NCBI RefSeq assembly: GCF_001636545.1
Contig: NZ_JFHK01000002.1
Span: 1-64,000 of the forward strand
Source: Kosmotoga arenicorallina S304
GTDB taxonomy: Bacteria > Thermotogota > Thermotogae > Petrotogales > Kosmotogaceae
Length of the DNA stretch: 64,000 nt
Direction of reading: 5' to 3'
Under the pieces are notes generated by a model. The model searched no databases. It was given only the letters and a program-made list of their open reading frames with translations, and was not told the DNA's origin. Position 1 is the first letter of the stretch. Each line of letters starts with the position of its first letter. The position numbers and the translations under genes were made by a program. Shown piece by piece: positions 26,351 through 35,941 of the stretch.

Positions 26351-26394
26351 ACGCATAAATAGTTTATCATCACGTAAAGGAGGTGTCAAGATAG

Positions 26395-27084
26395 GTGCTG
26401 AGACACTTAAGGGGTGTTTTACTGATTTTCCTGACCTTATCGATATCTGTGGTATCTTTTTCATTGTCTCATCCCATTGCCCTCCTTCAAAATGATTCTG
26501 ACTATCCAGATGGCGGTTCATTCATAGAAAAGGCTTTGGATAAACTGAATGCAGATTATGAGGTTTACCGGACTTTTCGTGGCGAATTCCCCAAAAAAGG
26601 AGAATACTCAGCACTCATTATCAGTGGGGGAAATAGCATGGCGGCGTATTTTAGCAACTCAGGCCATGCAAAAGCTTCTGTTGAGCTTATAAAAGATGCA
26701 GATGTCCCTGTTTTAGGAATATGCATGGGTTTCCAGATTATTGGAAGGATATACGGTTCTGCTCTCATAATCTCTGAGGAGCGTGGCTGGCGAAAACTAA
26801 AGATTGTAAAAGATGATGTGCTCCTTACGGGGATCCCGGAAGAATTTAACGCATGGGAGAATCATCTTTTTACGCTGAACAGGCTTCCGAAAGAATTTGA
26901 GTTGCTCGTTATAAACGAATCAGGATCAATACAGATGATGAAGCACAAAAGTAAATACATTTATGGTGTCCAGTTTCATCCGGAGAAAGGAGACCTTGAT
27001 AGGTTTAATCATGGTTACATGGTTCTTGTGAATTTCTTGACGCTTGTAGAATATCTCAACAGGAAGAATATGGTTCAACCTTGA
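26395..27084 (+). CDS. Class I glutamine amidotransferase-like protein with signal sequence
   Basis: 229 residues. The domain from about residue 26 carries a complete class I glutaminase triad: Cys110 (LGICMGFQ), His195 and Glu197 (YGVQFHPEK). Before it is a hydrophobic N-terminal segment, GVLLIFLTLSISVVSFSLS, after two Arg, which looks like a signal peptide or anchor. Export of a GATase domain is unusual, because most act in the cytoplasm with a synthase. Gamma-glutamyl hydrolase-like activity is an alternative. GTG 26395 follows AAGGAGG by 11 nt. The 3' end overlaps the K+ channel gene by 10 nt, tail to tail. Confidence 0.7.
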   Translation: MLRHLRGVLLIFLTLSISVVSFSLSHPIALLQNDSDYPDGGSFIEKALDKLNADYEVYRTFRGEFPKKGEYSALIISGGNSMAAYFSNSGHAKASVELIKDADVPVLGICMGFQIIGRIYGSALIISEERGWRKLKIVKDDVLLTGIPEEFNAWENHLFTLNRLPKEFELLVINESGSIQMMKHKSKYIYGVQFHPEKGDLDRFNHGYMVLVNFLTLVEYLNRKNMVQP

Positions 27085-28088
27085 AGCAGCTGCCTTAATT
27101 TCTCGATCTGTTCCCTTTTTCCAAGAACCATCAAAGACTGCCCCGGTTTTATCAGAGTAGAAGCCCCGGGATTGAATGTGCTTTTTCCGCTAGTGTGTAT
27201 GGCTATGACGATCAAACCTGTCTCTTGCGGGATTCTGAGTTTGCCAAGCTCAATGCCTTCTGATGGAAAATCTTCTGGAACATCTACCTGTTCGAAATAA
27301 ATCTGCATGTCACCTGATTCGACCAGTGTGTCGAGAAAACCTTCTATACTTGGATTTAAGATCAAGTTCACCATTCTGCGGGCACCTATTTCAGGTATGG
27401 GAAGCACCTTTGAAGCACCTGCATAGTACAGCTTTTTGATGTTTTCTACTTCATTGGCTTTGGCAATTATTTCCAGCGAAGGGTTTAATTGCCTTGCAGT
27501 TAGCACAACAAAGACGTTATCCGCATCTACCGGAAGCGTGGTGATCAATCCTTTGGCTCGGTCAACGCCTATCTGTTTCAAAACTTCCTCATTTACCGCA
27601 TCTCCTTTGAAACACGTCAGGTTTTCAGCGGAATTTTCTATATACTCAATGCGTTCGGAATCATTGTCAACAAGGATTGCCTTAAGCCCCCGTTCTGACA
27701 GCATTTTTGCAATGCTAAACCCGATAGTTCCTGCTCCAATTACAATTATGTGGTCTTTCATTTTTACCAGCTCCTTTAACATTTTCCTTCTTTTCAGGGT
27801 CTGGCTTAGTTCGCCTTCAACCACAAAAGCGGCGATTTTAGAGAAAGCATAAACGCCCAGAGTAATACTGCTGAATATTAGCAAGCTTGTAAAAAGCTTT
27901 CCAGCAGGTGTTAAGTCTCTTGGTGTGCCATAGCCTACAGTTGATATCGTAATTACAGTCATAAAAAACGAATCGGTTAAATCCCAGCCTTCAATAATTG
28001 CGTACCCAAAAACTCCAGAAATAAACACCATTACAAGATAGAATATCGCAAAAACTATCGATTTCAAGCCCTTTGCCCGATCAACCAT
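27075..28088 (-). CDS. RCK-domain potassium channel
   Basis: 337 residues. Two membrane helices flank a pore helix with the K+ selectivity filter TVGYG at 50-54, as in MthK-type channels. A cytoplasmic RCK (TrkA-N) domain starts near residue 112 with the nucleotide motif GAGTIG, and a TrkA-C domain fills about 255-337. Gating by a ligand such as Ca2+ or nucleotide is expected. The gene overlaps the upstream lyase stop by 8 nt and is probably cotranscribed with it. Confidence 0.93.
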   Translation of the reverse strand: MVDRAKGLKSIVFAIFYLVMVFISGVFGYAIIEGWDLTDSFFMTVITISTVGYGTPRDLTPAGKLFTSLLIFSSITLGVYAFSKIAAFVVEGELSQTLKRRKMLKELVKMKDHIIVIGAGTIGFSIAKMLSERGLKAILVDNDSERIEYIENSAENLTCFKGDAVNEEVLKQIGVDRAKGLITTLPVDADNVFVVLTARQLNPSLEIIAKANEVENIKKLYYAGASKVLPIPEIGARRMVNLILNPSIEGFLDTLVESGDMQIYFEQVDVPEDFPSEGIELGKLRIPQETGLIVIAIHTSGKSTFNPGASTLIKPGQSLMVLGKREQIEKLRQLLQG

Positions 28089-29265
28089 CTCTCAACTCCC
28101 TCATAGCTTTTTCTATCTTTGCTAATCCCTTTTCCAGGAGAGTTCTGGGACAGGCGAAGTTCAATCTCTGAAATCCTTCGCCACCTTTTCCAAAAATGGG
28201 GCCATGACCCAACGCAACTTTTGCCCTGTGAAGCAATAAATTTCGAATTTCATTGTCGTTCATTCCGAGGCCTCGAAAATCCAACCATAGCAAATATGTG
28301 CCTTCCGGTTTTACAGGCTTAATCCCGGGTATATTCTCATTTATATATTTGACCGCATAATCCCTGTTTCTTTCAAGATATTCGAGAAGCTCGTCAAGCC
28401 ATTCTTTACCATGACGGTAAGCCATTTCCGTCGCATTGATTCCAAAAATATTCCCCAACCTCATAAAGAGTTGATCATAAAGCCTGTTCTCAAATACTTT
28501 TCTTAGTTTGCTGTTGGGAACAATGGTGAGAGAAGTTTCAAGACCTGCGATATTAAAGGTCTTGCTGGGCGCCATGCATGTTATAGAAATTTCTGAAAGT
28601 TCCTCTGAAATCTTTGCAAAGGGAGTATGCTTTGAACCTGAATAAACAATGTCGGAATGGATTTCATCGGACAGCACTATAACACCTTTTCTTAAACAGA
28701 TTTCTCCAAGTGTTTTAAGCTCGTCTTTCGTCCAGACACGTCCAACAGGGTTGTGAGGACTGCAAAGTATGAGAAGCTTTGTTTTATCATCAATCTCTTT
28801 TTCGAGGCTGTCAAAATCCATTTCGTAACGACCATTGCTATACCTGAGCTCATTTACTGCTAATTCGCGGTTGTTATTCTTTATGACATCAAAGAATGGG
28901 TAATACACAGGTGTCTGAAGCAACACCTTTTCTCCCGGTTTTGTGAAAGCCTGAACAGCTATTGCTATGGAAGGAACCACTCCCGGAGAAGCTATTATCC
29001 ATTTCCTCTTTATATCCCAGTCGTGCCTGACCTTAACCCAATCTATGAAACTCTGATAAAAACCGTCATTTCTTGCTGTATATCCGAATACACCGTGTTT
29101 CGCTCTCTCTGTTAGGGCTTCTATTAACGCAGGCGGGGATCTGAAATCCATATCCGCAACCCACATTGGCAAGAGATCATCGGAACCGAAGATTTCTTCA
29201 AGCATATCCCATTTGTATGAAGAGGTCCCGCGCCTGTCAACTATCCTATCGAAGTCATACCTCAT
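28081..29265 (-). CDS. PatB/MalY-type PLP C-S lyase/aminotransferase
   Basis: 394 residues of class I/II PLP enzymes. The PLP lysine is Lys235 (MAPSKTFNIAGL). Asp200 (VLSDEIHSDIV) contacts the pyridine nitrogen, and Asn172 in SPHNPVGR is conserved. Sequence style (MRYDFDRIVDRRGTSSYKWD, MWVADMDF) is that of PatB/MalY, which cleave cystathionine or cysteine conjugates or act as aminotransferases. Activity is therefore cystathionine beta-lyase or an aminotransferase. It is divergent from the peptidase at 29340. Confidence 0.9.
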   Translation of the reverse strand: MRYDFDRIVDRRGTSSYKWDMLEEIFGSDDLLPMWVADMDFRSPPALIEALTERAKHGVFGYTARNDGFYQSFIDWVKVRHDWDIKRKWIIASPGVVPSIAIAVQAFTKPGEKVLLQTPVYYPFFDVIKNNNRELAVNELRYSNGRYEMDFDSLEKEIDDKTKLLILCSPHNPVGRVWTKDELKTLGEICLRKGVIVLSDEIHSDIVYSGSKHTPFAKISEELSEISITCMAPSKTFNIAGLETSLTIVPNSKLRKVFENRLYDQLFMRLGNIFGINATEMAYRHGKEWLDELLEYLERNRDYAVKYINENIPGIKPVKPEGTYLLWLDFRGLGMNDNEIRNLLLHRAKVALGHGPIFGKGGEGFQRLNFACPRTLLEKGLAKIEKAMRELRDG

Positions 29266-29339
29266 TGAATGCTTCCTCCCTTTTGTCCTGCGTTAATTTA
29301 ATGATATCATTTTACTAAAGAAAATAAGAAGGTGAGAAC

Positions 29340-29939
29340 GTGCTTCTAATAAGCTATTTTGAACCCTTTGGAAGGGACCCTTTGAATTCAACAGAAGTGA
29401 TTTGTGAAGAAATCAAAAGGGTTAGAAGAGATGTTCAGTTTGTAAAACTTCCAACTGTGTTCTATGAATCAGGAACAGTCTTGACGAGCCTTATAAAAGA
29501 AGTAAATCCTGATACAGTTATAATGCTGGGGCAGGCTGGTGGCAGGGCAGCAATAACCCCGGAAATGGTTGCGTTAAACTGGATTGATGCTCGCATTAAA
29601 GACAACAGGGGACAAAAGCCTATCGATAAGAAAATTGTCGAAGGAGGACCAGCGGCGTATTTTTCGACACTTCCTGTAAGGAAAATTGTTGAAGCTCTTA
29701 CAAAAGGAGGCATTCCTGCAAGAGTATCTTACTCCGCTGGCACTTTTGTATGCAATGCACTTTTTTATCAGGTGATGCATTTCATCATTGAAAACCGCTA
29801 TCAGATTAAAGCTGGTTTTGTGCATTTCCCATACCTTTCAGGACAGGTGCTTTACAGGGAAGAAGCCCCTTCTTTAGACCTTGCGAAATCAATTGAGGGA
29901 TTGAACTTGATCATTGAACTCATGGAGGGGAGTTTATGA
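29340..29939 (+). CDS. pcp: Pyroglutamyl peptidase I
   Basis: 199 residues, clan CF cysteine peptidase that removes N-terminal pyroglutamate. The catalytic triad is Glu75 (AITPEMVALN), Cys138 (SAGTFVCN) and His162 (GFVHFPY). The opening FEPFGRDPLNST is also typical. GTG start behind AAGGTGAG. The stop overlaps the nitrilase start by 4 nt. Cytoplasmic. It may recycle peptides blocked by pyroglutamate. Confidence 0.95.
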   Translation: MLLISYFEPFGRDPLNSTEVICEEIKRVRRDVQFVKLPTVFYESGTVLTSLIKEVNPDTVIMLGQAGGRAAITPEMVALNWIDARIKDNRGQKPIDKKIVEGGPAAYFSTLPVRKIVEALTKGGIPARVSYSAGTFVCNALFYQVMHFIIENRYQIKAGFVHFPYLSGQVLYREEAPSLDLAKSIEGLNLIIELMEGSL

Positions 29940-30682
29940 AAGTAGCTGGTGCGCTTTTTGATCCCGTATACAGCGATAAAGAGCAAAGCAAACTGGAAGC
30001 GATAGATGCTTTTAAAGAAGCAGCAAATGCTGGCGCGGACTTAATCGTGTTTCCAGAAATGACTCTTAGCGGTTTTACCATGAATTGCCCTTTACACGAT
30101 CCAGGCGATATGAGCTTTTTTGAGGAACTAGCAAAAACGAACGGGATAGCAGTAATCTATGGCACTGTTTTAAAAGTGGAAAATTGCTTATATAACACAG
30201 CCGTATTCTATGATCCTGAAAGCAACAAAAGAGCAGTGTATTTTAAGAGAAAACTTTTCCGCTATGCTAAGGAAGATGAATTTTATTGTTCGGGAAAGAA
30301 TTCTGTCCAATTTTCCTATCAGGAATTGAAATGTTCACTTTTGATTTGCTATGATTTGAGATTTCCCGAGTTATTCAGAGATACGATAGGCGGCGAGCTT
30401 TTTTTCGTAATAGCATGCTGGCCAAAAAGCAGGAAATTACATTGGCATACACTTTTAAGAGCGCGAGCAATAGAAAATCAGGCATTTGTGATAGGTGTAA
30501 ACAGAATAGGTATCGATGAAAAGGGTGTTGATTATGGGCAATTAAGCGCTGTCTATGATTATTATGGCAAAAGACTCAAGCCTTCTATAAAAACCAGCAA
30601 GCTTTTGATCTGGGAAATTTCCAGTCAGAGAATCAAAAAAATGTATCACTGGCGGAAGGTATTTCCAGTATTGAAAACATAA
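29936..30682 (+). CDS. Carbon-nitrogen hydrolase (nitrilase superfamily, omega-amidase-like)
   Basis: 248 residues with the complete catalytic triad Glu41 (FPEMTLSGF), Lys106 (FKRKLF) and Cys138 (LLICYDLRFPEL). CYDLRFPE is characteristic of the omega-amidase/NitB-like branch, which hydrolyses alpha-ketoglutaramate and similar amides. It is translationally coupled to pyroglutamyl peptidase, suggesting joint handling of glutamine-derived products, but the substrate is not proven. Confidence 0.88.
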   Translation: MKVAGALFDPVYSDKEQSKLEAIDAFKEAANAGADLIVFPEMTLSGFTMNCPLHDPGDMSFFEELAKTNGIAVIYGTVLKVENCLYNTAVFYDPESNKRAVYFKRKLFRYAKEDEFYCSGKNSVQFSYQELKCSLLICYDLRFPELFRDTIGGELFFVIACWPKSRKLHWHTLLRARAIENQAFVIGVNRIGIDEKGVDYGQLSAVYDYYGKRLKPSIKTSKLLIWEISSQRIKKMYHWRKVFPVLKT

Positions 30683-30710
30683 AAAAATTGCTGCCCTTTG
30701 CGAGGGCAGC
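30683..30710 (-). terminator. Terminator of the 14-gene minus-strand run
   Basis: On the minus strand: GCTGCCCT, 5-nt loop, AGGGCAGC, then AA and seven T residues. It lies about 100 nt beyond the MFS gene stop. The hairpin has no T run in the plus direction. Confidence 0.8.
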
Positions 30711-30811
30711 GAAGCGGTCTGAGGGTTACTTCAGCAATACTATTATAACTCAATCAGGCGTATTGAAGACCATAAGCGTTATCTAATGCCAACTATAGGC
30801 TCTTGACACTC

Positions 30812-32107
30812 TCAAGCTTTCATTGATAGGGCAGTTTGTTTCATCTTAGCATGGAGATTGTCAACGTCCTTAGATAATGTATATGCTGAGAAGAACAACG
30901 CAAAGGCACAAGGAAGCCAAAAAAGTGCTGAAATGTTCATTGCCGCGGAAAGAGAGCCAAGGGTTACAGAAATACTTCCAGCAAAAACCTTCCCCAGCCC
31001 TGTTCCAAGTGAGTCAGTTATGTTAAACACTGAGAAAATGCGGCCGCGATTTTCAGGCACATTCACATTCATCAGCATAGTTTTCATATTTGGCCCGGTC
31101 ATTGATGCTGTTGCGGCAGCAATCATACCCAGCAATGAAACAAGAAGGAATTCCGTTGTGTTAGTAACAGTCGGAAGGTTAAGAACAGCAAGGGCTAAAA
31201 AGGCTCCTGCAGCGGTCATTATAGCACTGAATATTGGCATGTATGCTTTTCTTTTTTTGTAAAGCATTCCCCCGATTATGCCACCAAAGAATATACCGAG
31301 AACATTACCAAGTCCGAAGAAGATAAAGACAATTGTGGCTTTTCCCTGATCCAGCCCTTTGTATCTCTGAAGAAACTCGACAAGAAAATAGGGTATTGCA
31401 CCCCAGGGAATGGTTCCCAGTATGCCCTGAATGAACAACACGAGATTTGTCTTTATCTTGAATAAATCGAGATAGTCACTCAACTTAACCTGGGCATTAT
31501 ATTTCTGGCCTTTCTTTACCAGATCGCCAACAGCAACCTCTGCACTCCCTCTTTCAGGCTCTTCAGCTATAAAGTAAAAGAGCAAAACGAAAATGAGATT
31601 TGGCAACGAGACAATCATGAATGGAATTCGCCAGCCAAGGCTTTCTCCAGAAAAACCCGCGATGACCATGCCAAGAATTGCACCGATTGATATCGCAGTT
31701 GAGAGTATAGCATTCACTTTGGCCCGCTCAGTTTCGTCAAAGATATCGCTCGCATATGAAAAAACTACCGGGAAGACAGCGCCAATACCTATTCCTGTGA
31801 GTGCCCTTAATAAGAAAAGCTGAGGATAACTTGTTGCAAATGCCGAAAAGAAGCAAGGGATTTCCCCTACGAGCACGCTTAAAAGGAGAAGTTTCTTTCT
31901 TTCGTACTTATCAGCCAGAAAACCCCAGACCAGGCTAAGTATTGCGCCAATAATGGTAAAAGAGCCTGCAATATAACCAATCTCCCTATCGCCAATTGCA
32001 AACTCCTCTTCAATTCTGCCTATGTTTGGCGCCATAACCATCTGATCGGCATTCAGCAATACCATCATGAGCAGCAATATCCAGAGGACAAAGCTCTTTC
32101 TTCCCAT
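30812..32107 (-). CDS. MFS transporter
   Basis: 431 residues of the major facilitator superfamily with about 12 hydrophobic helices. The loop 2-3 motif is GFLADKYERKKLLL, and LRALTGIGIGAVFPVVFSYASD is the helix 4 motif. A longer cytoplasmic loop follows helix 6. The style recalls spinster-like or sugar-acid MFS carriers, but the substrate is unknown. It is the last gene of the minus-strand run, 11 nt after era. Confidence 0.88.
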   Translation of the reverse strand: MGRKSFVLWILLLMMVLLNADQMVMAPNIGRIEEEFAIGDREIGYIAGSFTIIGAILSLVWGFLADKYERKKLLLLSVLVGEIPCFFSAFATSYPQLFLLRALTGIGIGAVFPVVFSYASDIFDETERAKVNAILSTAISIGAILGMVIAGFSGESLGWRIPFMIVSLPNLIFVLLFYFIAEEPERGSAEVAVGDLVKKGQKYNAQVKLSDYLDLFKIKTNLVLFIQGILGTIPWGAIPYFLVEFLQRYKGLDQGKATIVFIFFGLGNVLGIFFGGIIGGMLYKKRKAYMPIFSAIMTAAGAFLALAVLNLPTVTNTTEFLLVSLLGMIAAATASMTGPNMKTMLMNVNVPENRGRIFSVFNITDSLGTGLGKVFAGSISVTLGSLSAAMNISALFWLPCAFALFFSAYTLSKDVDNLHAKMKQTALSMKA

Positions 32108-32118
32108 AATTTACCCCC

Positions 32119-33024
32119 TTATTCGAGATCTTCGTTCAAATTTGTAAAATCCCTGATGAAATTATCCTTTTCCCGCCACTTTTTGCGCACTTTGACAAAG
32201 AGCTCAAGAAATACTCTGGAATCGAAAATGTACTCCATATCCTGACGCGCGAGTACACCTATCTTTTTTATCATAGCTCCATTTTTCCCTATTATTATTG
32301 GTTTCTGGCTCTGACGCTCAACTATAATGTCAGCCCTGATAAAAAGCACGCCATTTTCTCTATCCTGAAAATCGTGGATATAAACACCGGTGGAATGGGG
32401 GATTTCCTCTTTTGTAAGCAGAAGCACTTTTTCTCTGATAATTTCCGCAGCCATAAAGCGCGAAGACCTATCTGTAACTATATCTTCCGGATAAAGCATG
32501 GAGCCTTCTGGAAGCCTTTTTATTATTTCTTCGAGCAATTCATCTACACCATCGCCTTTTTCAGTAGATATAAAAAAATGTTTCTCTACATTTTCGAAAA
32601 GCGCGAGAGCTCTTTTTGAAAATTCTACCAGTCTATCTTTACTTGGTGCTAAATCGATTTTGTTTATTGCAAGAAATGCTGGAATCTTTGATGCATTTAC
32701 ATGCTGGGCAACCAGATGGTCTGATGCCTTTATGCCGTCTTCATAATCGACTAAAATGAGAAGAAGGTCGGAGCCATTTAGAGCTCCGACCGCAATTTTT
32801 ACGAGGTATTGCCCCAGTTTATGAAGGGGCTTATGAATGCCGGGTGTATCGTAAAAAATAACCTGTCCTTTTTCGGTGGTCAATATCCCCCCAATACGAT
32901 TACGGGTAGTTTGCACTTTATCGGAGACAATTGCAATTTTCTCGCCAACGAGTCTGTTTATCAGCGTTGATTTTCCGACATTGGGTTTTCCCACCATGGA
33001 AACAATCCCGGATTTGTAACCCAT
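32119..33024 (-). CDS. era: GTPase Era
   Basis: 301 residues. G1 GKPNVGKST, G3 DTPGIHKPLHKLG and G4 NKID mark the GTPase; the KH RNA-binding domain follows from about residue 200, with GKNGAMIKKIG. Era binds the 3' end of 16S rRNA and assists 30S assembly. ATG start 8 nt after glyS. The ribosome site is inside the glyS end, with GGGGG about 13 nt from the ATG, somewhat far. Confidence 0.97.
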   Translation of the reverse strand: MGYKSGIVSMVGKPNVGKSTLINRLVGEKIAIVSDKVQTTRNRIGGILTTEKGQVIFYDTPGIHKPLHKLGQYLVKIAVGALNGSDLLLILVDYEDGIKASDHLVAQHVNASKIPAFLAINKIDLAPSKDRLVEFSKRALALFENVEKHFFISTEKGDGVDELLEEIIKRLPEGSMLYPEDIVTDRSSRFMAAEIIREKVLLLTKEEIPHSTGVYIHDFQDRENGVLFIRADIIVERQSQKPIIIGKNGAMIKKIGVLARQDMEYIFDSRVFLELFVKVRKKWREKDNFIRDFTNLNEDLE

Positions 33025-33032
33025 AGCGCTTA

Positions 33033-35078
33033 TTAAACCCCCTCATCGAGAAGCTGAGAAAAGTCTGCGATTTTTAAAAATAGCTCATCAAGCGCTTTTA
33101 AGAATCCCAGCCTGTTGAGCCTGATGTCGGGTTGATTATCCATGACAAAAACATTGTCAAAGTACTTGTCGATGGGTTCCTTCAAAGAAACAAGATCCTC
33201 TATGGCACTGTCGAATTTGTGCTCATCGATATGTTTTTTTAGAGAATCATACACTTTTAAATACTCGTTAAAAAGGCTTTTTTCCTCTTCTTTAAGGAAA
33301 AGCCTGCCGTCGAATCTTGTTGAATCATGCTTTTTGCTAATGTTATGCACACGCTGATAAGCAATTAAAAGATTGTTGAATTCAGCATTACCAACGATTG
33401 ATTTCAACGCTGAAGCAACGAGTTCTCCGTTGTATGGAAGATTCCACCAGGAATTGACTGCGCGCGCAATTCTAATCGAATAACCCTTTTCCATCAAGAA
33501 GTTTTCATATCTGTTCTGCGTGAATGTTTCGAGCTTATCAGAAAATTTTTCATAATCAAATCCATATATTTCAGCTGCGTGTCTATATAAATCTTTTATG
33601 TCTATATACCATCCGAGATTGCAAAAGATGTTGAAAACAAACTGGAATTTTCTTCTAATTCCGTAAGGGTCTTTTGAGCCTGAGGGGATATTACCCAGAA
33701 AGAAATTTCCTACAATTGTATCAATTCTATCGGCAATTCCCACGACGGCTCCGGATAGCGTCTGAATTTCTGCAACATTGTCTTTATAATGCTCTTCTAT
33801 ACCCTGGGCGACCTCTTCAGGCTCACCAGATTTAAGCGCATAAATTCTTCCCATTGTACCCTGCAATTCCGGGAATTCGTAAACAATCCTTGTACCTAAA
33901 TCAGCCTTTGAAAGCTCTGCAGTTCTTAGTATCTGGGCTCGTTCCTCAGGTTTTGAAAACAGCTTTTCGGAAATTGCATCGGAAAGCTTTCGTATTCTCA
34001 AGGTTTTATCGTACATACTGCCGAGACTACGCTGAAACAGGATATCTTTGAGTGTTTCGTTATATGAATCCAGAGGTTTTGAGAGATCCTTATAATAGTA
34101 AAAGTGAGCATCTTCAAGCCGTGCGTTAATCACTTCCTCATATCCGCGTTTTACATTCCCCTTTGGATCGCCAGGCCCATCCTGAAAGGCAACAAATTCC
34201 TTGCTAAGCTCACCTTTTAAGTAAACCGGGAAAGTCCGTTGATGATGTTTAATCGTTACAATAATGACTTCAGGGGGGAGCTCAAGATATTTTTCGAGGA
34301 ATTCGCCAACAACAGCTGTTGGATATTCGGTAAGACTTACAACTTCCTCAAGCAGCTCTTCGTCCACCGGGATTTTTGCATTTAGCTCATTTTCAACTCT
34401 TTTGAGCTCATTCAGAACGCGCGCTTTCCGATCCTGAATATCCGCCAGCACAAGCGCTTTTCTAAGATTTTCAAAATAAGTCTCAGCGTTCACTTCAACC
34501 TTATCAAAGAAGAATCTATGTCCTTTAGACCAGTTTGAAGCTTTTTTTCCAAAGGCTTCAAATTCAATCACTTTATCGTTCAGCATTGCAACAATCCATT
34601 TCACAGGGCGTACAAATGAGAAATCATCAACACCCCAGCGCATGGGTTTTCTGAATTTCAAAGAGTTTAGCAAATCTTTGAATACAACGGGAAGCAATTC
34701 TTCTGTATTTTTTCCACGCACAGTACGCTTTAAGAATACATATGGAATTCCTTTTATTTCTTTTACAACTACATCTTCAACGGTTGCATTGTTCGCCCTT
34801 AAAAATCCCTCTAAGGCTCTTGTGGGTTCTCCGTTTTCAAAGGAGATTTTCTTTGCCGGGCCTCTCTTTTCTTCAAAGAAGTCCTCTTGCTTTTCCAAAA
34901 GCCCATCAATAAGCACCCCGAACCTTCTGCTCCCCACAAAAGTTCTGATGCTCTCATACTTCAATTTATAGTTGTTAAGAAGGATTTCCAGCTGTTCATT
35001 CAACTGCTTTGTCAGATTCTTGACTTCAGTTGATGGAAGCTCTTCGACGCCAACTTCTAAAAGCGCTTTACAGGTCAT
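33033..35078 (-). CDS. glyS: Glycyl-tRNA synthetase beta subunit
   Basis: 681 residues, the tRNA-binding beta chain of the tetrameric bacterial GlyRS. It starts [19 protein letters not shown], where EVGVEELP is a family hallmark, and contains the HD-like and anticodon-binding regions ([21 protein letters not shown] near 390). ATG 35078 is preferred over GTG 35087, which abuts the GGGAGA site. It overlaps glyQ by 11 nt. Confidence 0.97.
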   Translation of the reverse strand: MTCKALLEVGVEELPSTEVKNLTKQLNEQLEILLNNYKLKYESIRTFVGSRRFGVLIDGLLEKQEDFFEEKRGPAKKISFENGEPTRALEGFLRANNATVEDVVVKEIKGIPYVFLKRTVRGKNTEELLPVVFKDLLNSLKFRKPMRWGVDDFSFVRPVKWIVAMLNDKVIEFEAFGKKASNWSKGHRFFFDKVEVNAETYFENLRKALVLADIQDRKARVLNELKRVENELNAKIPVDEELLEEVVSLTEYPTAVVGEFLEKYLELPPEVIIVTIKHHQRTFPVYLKGELSKEFVAFQDGPGDPKGNVKRGYEEVINARLEDAHFYYYKDLSKPLDSYNETLKDILFQRSLGSMYDKTLRIRKLSDAISEKLFSKPEERAQILRTAELSKADLGTRIVYEFPELQGTMGRIYALKSGEPEEVAQGIEEHYKDNVAEIQTLSGAVVGIADRIDTIVGNFFLGNIPSGSKDPYGIRRKFQFVFNIFCNLGWYIDIKDLYRHAAEIYGFDYEKFSDKLETFTQNRYENFLMEKGYSIRIARAVNSWWNLPYNGELVASALKSIVGNAEFNNLLIAYQRVHNISKKHDSTRFDGRLFLKEEEKSLFNEYLKVYDSLKKHIDEHKFDSAIEDLVSLKEPIDKYFDNVFVMDNQPDIRLNRLGFLKALDELFLKIADFSQLLDEGV

Positions 35079-35925
35079 TATTATCACTCTCCCTGGCTAC
35101 ATATGTTTCCGCGACTTGTTTTGCCATGTTTCTTATTGATTTTATATAGCCCTGTCTTTGGGAAACGCTTATTGCATTGCGGGCATCAAGAAGGTTGAAT
35201 GTATGGGAGCACTTCACAAGATAGTCATAGGCTGGCAATAGAAGTTCGCTTTCCATGCATCTTGAAAATTCATTTTCGTAAATTTTGTATAGCTCAAAAA
35301 GCATATCTGTATTAGCAAGCTCAAAATTGTATACAGAAAACTGACGCTCATTTTCAAGAAATACATCCCCATATTTGAAATGCTCATTCCAGTTGATGTC
35401 AAAAATGCTGTCTTTCCTTTGGAGATACATTGCAATGCGCTCAAGACCATAGGTTATTTCCAGCGAGACAGGATAGACATCTACGCCGCCGACCTGCTGG
35501 AAATATGTGAATTGGGTAATTTCCATGCCATCAAGCCAGACTTCCCAACCGATTCCCCAGGCACCAAGGGTAGGAGATTCCCAGTTATCTTCCACAAATC
35601 TGATATCATGTTCCTTTGGGTCAACACCCAGAACTCTCAATGAATCAAGATAGATCTCTTGAGAGTCTTCTGGAGAAGGTTTCATTATGACTTGATACTG
35701 GAAATAACGCTGGGTTCTCATGGGGTTTTCACCATATCGCCCATCAGTTGGCCTGCGGCAGGGCTGCACAAACGCCACTTTCCACGGCTTTTTGCCTAGA
35801 GACCTCAGAAAAGTTGAAGGGTGAAAAGTTCCGGCACCCATTTCTACATCATATGGCTGATCAACAAGGCAACCTTTTGAGCTCCAATATTCGTTTAGCT
35901 TTGCTATTATTTCCTGCAAGTACAT
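35068..35925 (-). CDS. glyQ: Glycyl-tRNA synthetase alpha subunit
   Basis: 285 residues, catalytic alpha chain making glycyl-adenylate and glycyl-tRNA. Contains the family start [49 protein letters not shown] and [12 protein letters not shown]. Good TGGAGG site. It lies 16 nt after the fakA-like gene with no T-box leader, so glycine control by antitermination is not apparent here. Confidence 0.98.
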   Translation of the reverse strand: MYLQEIIAKLNEYWSSKGCLVDQPYDVEMGAGTFHPSTFLRSLGKKPWKVAFVQPCRRPTDGRYGENPMRTQRYFQYQVIMKPSPEDSQEIYLDSLRVLGVDPKEHDIRFVEDNWESPTLGAWGIGWEVWLDGMEITQFTYFQQVGGVDVYPVSLEITYGLERIAMYLQRKDSIFDINWNEHFKYGDVFLENERQFSVYNFELANTDMLFELYKIYENEFSRCMESELLLPAYDYLVKCSHTFNLLDARNAISVSQRQGYIKSIRNMAKQVAETYVARESDNNDL

Positions 35926-35941
35926 TTTTTAGCCTCCATTC

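Noticed and set aside
26158-26521. Two minus-strand frames crossing tRNA-Leu
   Set aside because: They translate the tRNA itself and the antisense of hutH and the amidotransferase gene; no ribosome site.
35926-35941. T-box leader for glyQS
   Set aside because: Only 16 nt separate the upstream gene from glyQ, too short for a T-box.
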